A DNA stretch of 6,034 nucleotides, from contig JAGQSP010000260.1 in assembly GCA_020439485.1 (NCBI GenBank), positions 1 to 6,034 on the forward strand, in the 5' to 3' direction. A program made the translations under genes and the position numbers. Source of the stretch: Acidimicrobiales bacterium (GTDB taxonomy: Bacteria > Actinomycetota > Acidimicrobiia > Acidimicrobiales > Poriferisodalaceae). The notes beneath the pieces are model-generated. The model searched no databases and was not told where the DNA came from. It saw only the letters and a program-made list of their open reading frames with translations. Shown one piece after another: positions 1 to 5,989 of this stretch. The stretch's first letter is position 1. Every line of letters starts with the position of its first letter.

Positions 1-731
1 TCGGTCCTGTTCTGGGCGTCATGCGCGCCGACGACCTCGACCACGCCATCGCATTGCAGAACAGCACCGACTATGGGCTGACCGGCGGCATTCACACCCT
101 CGAAGACGACGACGTCGAGCGGTGGCTCGAAGGGGTCGAGGTCGGCAACGCATACGTCAATCGCACCATCACGGGTGCGATCGTTCAGCGCCAGCCATTC
201 GGCGGTTGGAAACACTCGGCGATCGGGCCGGGCGCCAAAGCCGGAGGACCCAACTATGTGCGCAACCTCCGCCGCTGGGTCGATACCGCGCCCCGCGACG
301 AGGCCTGGCTCGACCGCGCTCGCGGGTCTGACGAGAGATGGTGGCTGGACCACTACAGCACCCAGCACGACCCGTCGGCGCTGTACTGCGAGTCGAACAT
401 CTTGCGGTATCGACCTCTCCCCCGCGCGGTCATCTGGGTCGCGTCCGATGCCGACCCGATCGAGGTCCAGCGCTGCACGCTGGCAGCGCGACGCTGTTGC
501 GAACAGGTGCTGGTGTTGAGCGAGGACGAGTTCGTCACTAACCAAGTCGGGCCCTACGACAGGGTTCGTGTTGTGGGCTCTGCGTCCGGGTTGGTCATCA
601 GCGCGGCTCTGGCCGCCGGCGCCCAGCTGATAGACACCCCGGTGACCGGCGACGGGCGAATCGAACTGGGCTACTACCTACGCGAACAGGCGGTCTCGAG
701 AACCCTTCACAGGTTTGGCAACGTGGCCTGA
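1..731 (+). CDS. putA: PutA-type L-glutamate gamma-semialdehyde dehydrogenase, C-terminal part (5' end outside window)
   Basis: This is the 3' end of a gene that begins left of the window; the frame is open from base 3, which encodes GPVLGV before the first Met at 21. The fragment matches the end of the aldehyde dehydrogenase domain of PutA, which oxidises glutamate semialdehyde (from proline via pyrroline-5-carboxylate) to glutamate with NAD+. Visible family motifs are YGLTGGIHT (nt 72-98), GNAYVNR, and PFGGWKHSAIGPGAKAGG (nt 195-248), the GPKAGGP-type signature of P5C dehydrogenases. About 140 residues follow (RYRPLPR, then a Rossmann-like stretch, ending EQAVSRTLHRFGNVA). This resembles the extra C-terminal domain of long bifunctional PutA proteins and is absent from short stand-alone P5C dehydrogenases. 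The catalytic Cys and Glu, and any proline dehydrogenase domain, lie outside the window, so bifunctionality is inferred. The TGA stop (729-731) abuts the stop of the convergent gene. Confidence 0.9.
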   Translation, partial: GPVLGVMRADDLDHAIALQNSTDYGLTGGIHTLEDDDVERWLEGVEVGNAYVNRTITGAIVQRQPFGGWKHSAIGPGAKAGGPNYVRNLRRWVDTAPRDEAWLDRARGSDERWWLDHYSTQHDPSALYCESNILRYRPLPRAVIWVASDADPIEVQRCTLAARRCCEQVLVLSEDEFVTNQVGPYDRVRVVGSASGLVISAALAAGAQLIDTPVTGDGRIELGYYLREQAVSRTLHRFGNVA

Positions 732-738
732 TCAGACC
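725..738. repeat. Near-palindrome centred on the abutting convergent stop codons
   Basis: GGCCTGATCAGACC is a 14-bp inverted repeat with one mismatched pair (C727/A736). Its centre falls exactly between the putA stop (TGA, 729-731) and the stop of the convergent cyclic-di-GMP gene (TCA on the plus strand, 732-734). The inner TGATCA is symmetric simply because two TGA stops face each other; the added symmetry is C728/G735, G726/C737 and G725/C738. A wider inverted repeat, GCGGTCT (690-696) with AGACCGC (734-740), encloses the junction with a 37-nt loop. There is no T-run, so a Rho-independent terminator is not supported. Confidence 0.4.
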
Positions 739-3308
739 GCACCGCGAGTGCTGGCCCGCTCCATCCGCGACACGAGCACGTTCGACTCGGCCGCGTTGGC
801 CGGCCGCCCGAACAGGTAACCCTGAACACAATCGGGTCCGAACGGACGGATGCGCTCGAGCGTCGCCCTGTCGGCAACACCTTCGGCCACGGTGCTGACA
901 CCCAGCGCCCTGGCCATCTGCACGAGCGTTCTCATGATCTGGCCTCCCTTTTCGGTGTCGCTCGCAGTGACCAGCGATCGGTCGAGTTTCAACACGTCGA
1001 AGGGGATGGCTGCCACCTGGGCAAACGACGAGTGCCCGGTGCCGAAATCGTCGATGGCGATCCGTGCGCCAAGGCGGCGGATCGCAGGCACCACACGGTC
1101 GGCCTCCTTCACCCCCACGAAGTGCTGCTCGGTCATCTCCACCGTCAACTGCCCACGCGCCAAACCATTGCTTGCGATGGCCTCCTCGACCTCGACCAGG
1201 TAGGCGTCGTCGGCGATCGTCGGTGCGCTGGCGTTCACGGCCACACCGATGGGGCGCCCTACTGCCCTCGACCACTGGGCGGCCTGTGATGCGCCGGCCC
1301 TCAGTACGAACCTGTCGATGCGGGGCATCAGACCCAGCCGCTCGGCCAGGCCCAGGAACTCGTCGGGGGCGACGGTTCCGTATTCGGGATGGTTCCAGCG
1401 GATCAGAGCCTCGAAGCCGACAATCCCCAGGGGCCTCAGCGAGACGATCGGCTGGTAGTACAGCTCGAATTGGTCCAGCTCCAGGGCCACCTTGAGGTGT
1501 CGTTCCTTCTCGAGCCTCGCAACCAGCTCCTCGCGCATCCGCTGCTCGAACGGCACCACCTGGCCACGGCCTGCGCCCTTGGCCTGGTACATCGCTATGT
1601 CGGCATCGCGCAGAACGGCCTCGGCGTCGTCGCCGGGTTCGGCGATCGCCAGGCCGATAGAAGCCGAGACGTTCAGTTCCTTGTCGTCGAACGGAATCGG
1701 CACCGCCACCACACGCCTCACGCGCTCGGCGATCTCAGACGCCATCTCCCGGCTGGACACGTCTTCGCACAGAACCACGAACTCGTCGCCTCCGAAGCGG
1801 GCGATGGTGTCGTTGGCCCTCAGCACACTGGCCATCCGGTCGGCCAGCTCGACCAGCACCAGGTCGCCCGCAGCGTGGCCCAGGGTGTCGTTGATCTCCT
1901 TGAACAGGTCGACGTCTATGAACATCAGCGCCGTCATCGATCGGGTTCGAGCACTGCGCACCAATGCGCGCTCGAGGCGGTCGGTCATCAGCGTTCGATT
2001 CGGCAGCTGGGTCAACTCGTCGTGCAGTGCCATATGGGTCAACTCGGTGCGCGCTGCCCGCTGCTCGGTGACATCGACCAACTGAACGAGGATGCCCACA
2101 ACGCCATCCCCGCCCGTTATCGAACTCGAGGTCAGCTGCACCCAGCGCTCAGAGCCATCTGCTGTGGCAACCCTCAGATCTGGTGCTGTCACGTCGTCGG
2201 TTCTGGGGCTGGACAGCAGCGCCTCGGCGTCGTTGGCAGACTCACCGGTGAAGCGGTCGAGGATGCTGTTGCCCACCACCTGGTGCTCGTCCATTCCGCC
2301 GAACAGTCCCAGGGCGGCCGCGTTGGCCGCGGTGACGACGAAGTCTGGGTCTACCTCCAGAACACCTATCGGCGACCCCTCGAACCCGATCGCAAAGCGG
2401 GCCGTCTGTGTGAGTGCTTCTCGCCTCGCCACCTCGCGCCCGAGGATGATTCGCCTAGTGAAGACGAACAGGCCCAGGCTCAGCACCGCGCCCAGCACGG
2501 CCACCGAAACGGCTTCGCGGCTGTTCGGGATTCGAAAGAAGCCCTCGCCCGACGTGACGGCGAGGCGCCACGACCGGCCGAACAGGCTCAGATGGCGCGT
2601 CGCAGCAAACCGGGCCTGCTCTGTGCTGCCCAGCAACAGGCTCGCCTGCGACCGAAGGTCGGCGGGCGCGTCGTCGGCGCCACCGAACACGCGCGTCACG
2701 TCAGGATTGATCGCCGCCAGCGACAGGCTGGCAACGATCGGATCGCCCGCTTGTGACGCTCCGATCATGAACTGGTCGGGGTAGAACACAAACGCCAACC
2801 CGTGGCGCTCGTCGGTCATCATCGCTATCGCCAGATAGGTGTTGCCGTCGGCGTCGAAGACCGAATAGGCGCTCGCCTGGTCGACCGTTGGCCCGTCGTC
2901 GCCCTCTGGCACCACCGCGGCGACCACATCGGCCAGACCCGGATCGATCGACCCCGAATACGACGTTGCGACACCGTCCACCATGGCGACCGCACCTGTG
3001 AACCCCGGGAAGTCCTCGGCCCCGAATCGACGTGTGGCCTGGTCGAGGGCTTCGCTGTCGCCCGGATCGGGGGCTGCAACCTCAACGGCGCGCATGACAA
3101 ACACCACCCGGTCGCCGGTGTCTCTGACCTCTTGTTCGAGGTCGTCGACGACGCCCAGGAAATACTGCTCGGCCGATGCGATCGAAGCGTCTCGCTCGGC
3201 GGCCACCGCGTCGGCTCGCCACAAGACCACCAGCGCCGAGGCCAGCAACGACGCGCACAAAACGGCGAGCGCGGTGAGCGTTCCACCGTGACGGCGCAAT
3301 CGGGACAT
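732..3308 (-). CDS. Membrane-bound CHASE-like/PAS/GGDEF/EAL cyclic-di-GMP synthase-phosphodiesterase
   Basis: An 858-residue inner-membrane signalling protein. Order: TM helix ~11-30; extracytoplasmic sensor ~31-263, CHASE-like by its DFPGF segment and late FGRSWRLAV segment; TM helix ~266-285; PAS domain ~300-415 ending in VDVTEQ; GGDEF ~425-585; EAL ~595-850. The GGDEF half keeps DVDLFKEINDTLGH (D465 for metal, N473 and D482 for guanine), an intact GGDEF (506-510), and an RxxD inhibitory site (R497-D500) five residues before it, so it should make c-di-GMP from two GTP under product inhibition. The EAL half keeps EALIRW (E633), N692, E724, D753-D754, K774, D776, E809 and Q829, so hydrolysis to pGpG looks possible; the second Glu of the usual AEGVE loop is Ala812. 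Which activity dominates cannot be told from sequence. The ATG at 3306-3308 is followed at once by a plausible basic N-terminus and TM helix; no strong ribosome site precedes it. It may be co-transcribed with nfsA, 60 bp upstream. Confidence 0.95.
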   Translation of the reverse strand: MSRLRRHGGTLTALAVLCASLLASALVVLWRADAVAAERDASIASAEQYFLGVVDDLEQEVRDTGDRVVFVMRAVEVAAPDPGDSEALDQATRRFGAEDFPGFTGAVAMVDGVATSYSGSIDPGLADVVAAVVPEGDDGPTVDQASAYSVFDADGNTYLAIAMMTDERHGLAFVFYPDQFMIGASQAGDPIVASLSLAAINPDVTRVFGGADDAPADLRSQASLLLGSTEQARFAATRHLSLFGRSWRLAVTSGEGFFRIPNSREAVSVAVLGAVLSLGLFVFTRRIILGREVARREALTQTARFAIGFEGSPIGVLEVDPDFVVTAANAAALGLFGGMDEHQVVGNSILDRFTGESANDAEALLSSPRTDDVTAPDLRVATADGSERWVQLTSSSITGGDGVVGILVQLVDVTEQRAARTELTHMALHDELTQLPNRTLMTDRLERALVRSARTRSMTALMFIDVDLFKEINDTLGHAAGDLVLVELADRMASVLRANDTIARFGGDEFVVLCEDVSSREMASEIAERVRRVVAVPIPFDDKELNVSASIGLAIAEPGDDAEAVLRDADIAMYQAKGAGRGQVVPFEQRMREELVARLEKERHLKVALELDQFELYYQPIVSLRPLGIVGFEALIRWNHPEYGTVAPDEFLGLAERLGLMPRIDRFVLRAGASQAAQWSRAVGRPIGVAVNASAPTIADDAYLVEVEEAIASNGLARGQLTVEMTEQHFVGVKEADRVVPAIRRLGARIAIDDFGTGHSSFAQVAAIPFDVLKLDRSLVTASDTEKGGQIMRTLVQMARALGVSTVAEGVADRATLERIRPFGPDCVQGYLFGRPANAAESNVLVSRMERASTRGAV

Positions 3309-3310
3309 GG

Positions 3311-3324
3311 GTTCCGATCGGAAC
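3311..3324. promoter_or_regulatory. Perfect 14-bp palindrome just upstream of the cyclic-di-GMP gene start
   Basis: GTTCCGATCGGAAC is a perfect palindrome with no spacer. On the minus strand it ends two bases (CC) before the ATG at 3308, so it occupies the usual ribosome-binding position. It could be an operator for a dimeric regulator, or in RNA a fold affecting start-site access; a DNA operator is likelier because an uninterrupted palindrome leaves no natural loop. The regulator is unknown. It contains CGATCG, which is frequent in this part of the window, so chance is possible. Confidence 0.35.
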
Positions 3325-3368
3325 GAGCCAACCCAGATTTGAGGCGGAGTGACTAGATCGCCTGCCGA

Positions 3369-4103
3369 TCAGCGGGTGTTGAGGCCCTGACCCTCTAGGA
3401 ACCCGCGCATGTGCGGGCGGCTTTCCTTACCCAGCAGAGCCGACATGTCGGCACTCCACACCCGGTCGAGCTTGCCGCCTGTGCGCTCGAGATAATAGGC
3501 CCGCATCTGCTCGTCGTAGGCCTCGATTCCCTCCCTGTCGGCCGATTCGTCGTAGCGCTCTTCCTTCAGCGTCACCGACAGAGGCAGTCTGGGCTTGAGG
3601 GCCGGATCCTGATCTGGCCAGCCGATGCAGAGCCCGAACAGTGGATACACCTGCTGAGGCAACTCGAGCAGTTCGGTGACCTTTGCCGGGTCGTTGCGGA
3701 TGCCGCCGATGTAGCAGATGCCCAGCCCCAAGGACTCGGCGGCGACGACGGCATTCTGGGCGGCGAGGGCGCAGTCGACGGTGGCGATTATGAAGTGCTC
3801 TGTGACGCCGGGATGAAAGTCGCCGCCTGCCATCTCGCATGCCACCGCCGACCGGTGGAGGTCGGCGCACCACACGAAGAACGCACCGGCCGTCTCGACA
3901 TAGGCCTGCCCGCCGGCCACCTCGGCGATCGCAGCGCGGGTCTGTGGGTCGCGCACCCTTATCACCGTGGTGCCCTGCAGGTTCGAGGACGTGGCAGCAG
4001 ACAATCCGGCAGAGATGATGTCTGCCACCATCTCATCGGAGACGGGTTCGTCCGTGAACTTGCGAATCGACCTGTGCGACTTCAGCAGTGAGATGACATC
4101 CAT
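3369..4103 (-). CDS. nfsA: NfsA-type NADPH-dependent FMN nitroreductase / flavin reductase
   Basis: A 244-residue cytoplasmic flavoenzyme, close to the 240 residues of E. coli NfsA and collinear with it from end to end. The N-terminal HRSIRKFTDEPV (residues 10-21) is the FMN-phosphate-binding segment (H10, R11, S12, R14). Other shared blocks are AAESLGLG, YIGGIRN (131-137), PLFGLCIGWP (154-163), LKPRLP (169-174), YDEQM...YYLER and ESRP near the C-terminus. R207 in YYLER aligns with E. coli Arg203, implicated in NADPH binding, so NADPH preference is likely. The family carries out two-electron, oxygen-insensitive reduction of nitroaromatics and quinones, and some members act mainly as FMN reductases; the natural substrate here is unknown. 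The ATG at 4101-4103 gives the same N-terminus as the family. No Shine-Dalgarno sequence is visible; a TAGTGT box lies 6 nt upstream. The cyclic-di-GMP gene follows 60 bp downstream on the same strand. Confidence 0.93.
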   Translation of the reverse strand: MDVISLLKSHRSIRKFTDEPVSDEMVADIISAGLSAATSSNLQGTTVIRVRDPQTRAAIAEVAGGQAYVETAGAFFVWCADLHRSAVACEMAGGDFHPGVTEHFIIATVDCALAAQNAVVAAESLGLGICYIGGIRNDPAKVTELLELPQQVYPLFGLCIGWPDQDPALKPRLPLSVTLKEERYDESADREGIEAYDEQMRAYYLERTGGKLDRVWSADMSALLGKESRPHMRGFLEGQGLNTR

Positions 4104-4109
4104 CTCACG

Positions 4110-4115
4110 ACACTA
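4110..4115 (-). promoter_or_regulatory. Candidate -10 box for a leaderless nfsA transcript
   Basis: On the minus strand this reads TAGTGT, fitting the TAnnnT pattern of actinobacterial -10 elements. Six bases separate it from the nfsA ATG, so transcription would be expected to start at or next to the start codon. That fits the absence of a ribosome-binding site. No convincing -35 hexamer is seen at 17-18 bp. The call rests on position and pattern only. Confidence 0.35.
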
Positions 4116-4139
4116 GTTGTGGTGTGGCACTGTTCTGCT

Positions 4140-4433
4140 ATGACCAAGGCCTATTGGATAAGTGCGTACCACGAAGTACACGACCCGCAGAAGCTCGCCG
4201 ACTATGCCAAGCTCGCCGGTCCGGCGATCGCCGAGGGTGGCGGCCGGTTCCTGGCCCGGTCCGAGGCCGTGCGGGCCTACGAGGCCGGCCTGATGCAGCG
4301 CACCGTTCTGATCGAGTTCGAGTCGGTCGAAGCCGCCGAAGCCTGCCACGACAGCCCCGGGTACCAGGCCGCGCTGCAGGCGCTGGGCGACGGCGTCACC
4401 AGAGACCTGCGCATCGTGCCCGGCGTCGACTAG
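4140..4433 (+). CDS. DUF1330 family small protein
   Basis: A 97-residue protein with the DUF1330 pattern: N-terminal YWISAYHEVHDPQKLADYAKL, then a Gly-rich turn and GGRFLARS, a central VLIEFESVEAAEACHDSPGYQ, and a C-terminal RDLRIVPGVD strand. This family adopts a small alpha+beta (dimeric ferredoxin-like) fold; its biochemical role is not established, so no reaction is assigned. The protein is soluble, with no signal peptide or TM helix. The ATG at 4140 is preferred because MTKAYWI matches the usual family start. A GTG at 4119 in the same frame would add seven residues (MVWHCSA) unlike the family. No Shine-Dalgarno sequence is evident before either start. The gene is divergent from nfsA, with 36 bp between starts, so the two promoters must overlap or sit back to back. 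It converges with the aldehyde dehydrogenase gene, 28 bp away. Confidence 0.85.
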   Translation: MTKAYWISAYHEVHDPQKLADYAKLAGPAIAEGGGRFLARSEAVRAYEAGLMQRTVLIEFESVEAAEACHDSPGYQAALQALGDGVTRDLRIVPGVD

Positions 4434-4453
4434 CCAATCAGCGCTGCGCCGCT

Positions 4454-4491
4454 TCGGTCGCCTAACGCATGATGAACGGGTTCGCGACCGA
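4454..4491. terminator. Weak hairpin candidate at the DUF1330 / aldehyde dehydrogenase convergent junction
   Basis: TCGGTCGC (4454-4461) and GCGACCGA (4484-4491) form a perfect 8-bp inverted repeat with a 22-nt loop. It spans the last codons and the stop of the aldehyde dehydrogenase gene and lies just after the DUF1330 stop. It could fold in transcripts from either side and act as a shared transcript end. There is no T-run on either strand and the loop is long, so intrinsic termination is only a possibility. Confidence 0.2.
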
Positions 4492-5934
4492 CGAATCCTG
4501 TGCGATCCACACCGACTTGGTCTGCAGGTACTCCTTGATTCCCTCGATGCCGCTCTCGCGGCCCAGGCCGCTGCGCTTGTATCCGCCGAACGGCGAGTTG
4601 AACGACACCGCTCTGTAGGTGTTCACCCACACTGTGCCCGCCTTCACCGCGTCGGCGACGCGAACGGCCCTACCGATGTTCTGGGTCCATACGCCTGCTG
4701 CGAGGCCGAAGTTGACGTCGTTCGCTATCTCGATGGCCTCTTCTTCGGTGTCGAAGCCGATGATCGACAGCACGGGCCCGAACACCTCTTCCTGGGCGAT
4801 GCGCATGTCGTTGGAGACGTTGGTGAATATGGTCGGCTGAACGAAGCGGGTGCCAGACGAGCCTGGCCCGGTATAGCGGTCGCCGCCGAGCACACACGTG
4901 GCGCCGCCCTTCTGGGCGATGCGGATGTAGTCGAGCACCTTCTGAAACTGCGGTTCGGTGGTGACGGGGCCCACGTGGGTGTCGTACGACATCGGGTCGC
5001 CGATGACCGCCGACGATGCCACCTCGACCAGGCGCTCGACGAAGGCGTCGTGCACAGAGCGCTGCACCAGGGCCCGCGAACCGGCGATGCAGGTCTGGCC
5101 GGTGGCGGCGAAGATCCCGGAAATGACCCCCATCACGGCCGCTTCCAGTTCGGCATCGTCGAACACGATGTTGGGCGACTTGCCGCCCAGCTCGAGCGTC
5201 ACCTTCTTCAGGTGTTTGGCCGCCGACTCATATATCCGCTGCCCGGTGCCGTCCGATCCCGTGAAGGCGATCTTGACGATGTCGGGATGATCGATCATGG
5301 CCTGGCCGGCCTCGTGCCCGAAGCCGGTGACCACGTTCACGACGCCCGGCGGGAAACCGGCCTCTTCGAACAGCTTCACGAACTCGAGCGTCGAGGCCGA
5401 AGTGAACTCAGACGGCTTGATGACGGCGGTGTTGCCCGCCGCCAAAGCTGCCGGAAGCTTCCACGACAGCAACAACAACGGCGAGTTCCATGCGGTTATC
5501 AGGCCCACGACACCCAGCGGCTCGTGTTTGGTGTAGTTCAGGACTCCCGGGCGGTCCAGAGGGATCACCGAGCCCTCGACCTTGTCCGCCAGTCCCGCGT
5601 AATAGCGATACCAGCCCGCCGTGGCCATGGTCTGGCCGGCCATCTCTGCGATCAGCTTGCCGTTGTCGCGCACCTCGACCTCGCCCAGGCGCTGGGCGTC
5701 GCGTTCGATCAGGTCGGCGAGCTTGTACAGCAGGCGTCCGCGCTGGGTAGGAGTTGTGGCCGCCCACCCGACTGAAGCCGCCTTGGCTGCAGCTGCGGCG
5801 GCATCGACATCGGCGGCGGTTCCCCTGGCCACCCGGGCCCAGATCTCGCCCGTGTATGGATTGTCCGAGTCGATGTATTCGCCCGAAGCGGGCGCCACGA
5901 ACTGCCCGTCGATGAAGAGGTCGTATGTCTGCAC
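4462..5934 (-). CDS. NAD-dependent aldehyde dehydrogenase (ALDH superfamily, possibly DhaS-like)
   Basis: A 490-residue soluble enzyme of typical ALDH length, oxidising an aldehyde to the carboxylate with NAD(P)+. All expected catalytic elements are visible: AWNSP with N150 for the oxyanion hole, IKPSE (K173, E176) for cofactor, FTGS (224-227) of the Rossmann fold, LELGGKSP with general-base E248, GQTC with nucleophile C282, EEVFGP with E383, and the C-terminal PFGGYKRSGLGRE. Glu176 in KPSE normally contacts the adenosine ribose and favours NAD+ over NADP+. NTYRAVSFNSPFGG recalls the DhaS-like subgroup, whose substrate is not settled; betaine-aldehyde or aromatic aldehyde dehydrogenases are alternatives, so no gene symbol is given. 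The start is a GTG (5934): the product begins MQTYDLFIDGQFV as family members do, and the in-frame sequence upstream has no ATG or GTG start before a stop at 5977-5979. A TACTTT box 7 nt upstream suggests a leaderless mRNA. No clear partner gene adjoins it. Confidence 0.93.
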   Translation of the reverse strand: MQTYDLFIDGQFVAPASGEYIDSDNPYTGEIWARVARGTAADVDAAAAAAKAASVGWAATTPTQRGRLLYKLADLIERDAQRLGEVEVRDNGKLIAEMAGQTMATAGWYRYYAGLADKVEGSVIPLDRPGVLNYTKHEPLGVVGLITAWNSPLLLLSWKLPAALAAGNTAVIKPSEFTSASTLEFVKLFEEAGFPPGVVNVVTGFGHEAGQAMIDHPDIVKIAFTGSDGTGQRIYESAAKHLKKVTLELGGKSPNIVFDDAELEAAVMGVISGIFAATGQTCIAGSRALVQRSVHDAFVERLVEVASSAVIGDPMSYDTHVGPVTTEPQFQKVLDYIRIAQKGGATCVLGGDRYTGPGSSGTRFVQPTIFTNVSNDMRIAQEEVFGPVLSIIGFDTEEEAIEIANDVNFGLAAGVWTQNIGRAVRVADAVKAGTVWVNTYRAVSFNSPFGGYKRSGLGRESGIEGIKEYLQTKSVWIAQDSSVANPFIMR

Positions 5935-5941
5935 CCCGCCA

Positions 5942-5947
5942 AAAGTA
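5942..5947 (-). promoter_or_regulatory. Candidate -10 box for a leaderless aldehyde dehydrogenase transcript
   Basis: On the minus strand this reads TACTTT (TAnnnT pattern), with seven bases before the GTG start at 5934. It sits in a short A/T-rich patch in otherwise GC-rich DNA. Only a poor -35 match (TTCGAT at 5967-5972, 19-bp spacing) is seen. The spacing implies transcription beginning at or very near the GTG, as in actinobacterial leaderless mRNAs. A GGCGGG run directly before the GTG is too close to act as a normal ribosome site. Confidence 0.4.
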
Positions 5948-5989
5948 CCCGGGGCCCACCGAAGGCATCGAACGCCTCAGGCGGGTTGC

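Noticed and set aside
598..1275. Minus-strand open frame (225 codons) overlapping the 3' ends of putA and the cyclic-di-GMP gene
   Set aside because: It is out of frame with both genes, very Arg/Gly-rich and without motifs; both overlapped reading frames are clearly real.
1389..2756. Long plus-strand open frame (455 codons) antisense to the cyclic-di-GMP gene
   Set aside because: It lies wholly opposite a gene with clear domains. Its translation is rich in Arg, His and Gln without any family motif, as expected from a low-stop antisense frame of GC-rich coding DNA.
3411..4091. Plus-strand open frame (226 codons) antisense to nfsA
   Set aside because: nfsA matches its family end to end; the antisense product has no recognisable features.
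4124..4465. Alternative plus-strand frame (113 codons) overlapping the DUF1330 gene
   Set aside because: Arg-rich out-of-frame translation with no motif; the overlapping frame carries the DUF1330 pattern.
4975..5775. Plus-strand open frame (266 codons) antisense to the aldehyde dehydrogenase gene
   Set aside because: The opposite strand encodes a full ALDH with all catalytic motifs; the antisense translation shows no recognisable domain.
1..5934. PutA fragment and the aldehyde dehydrogenase gene as a recent duplication
   Set aside because: They share only general ALDH-superfamily motifs (FGPVL, PFGG); the sequences around these are too different for a recent local duplication.
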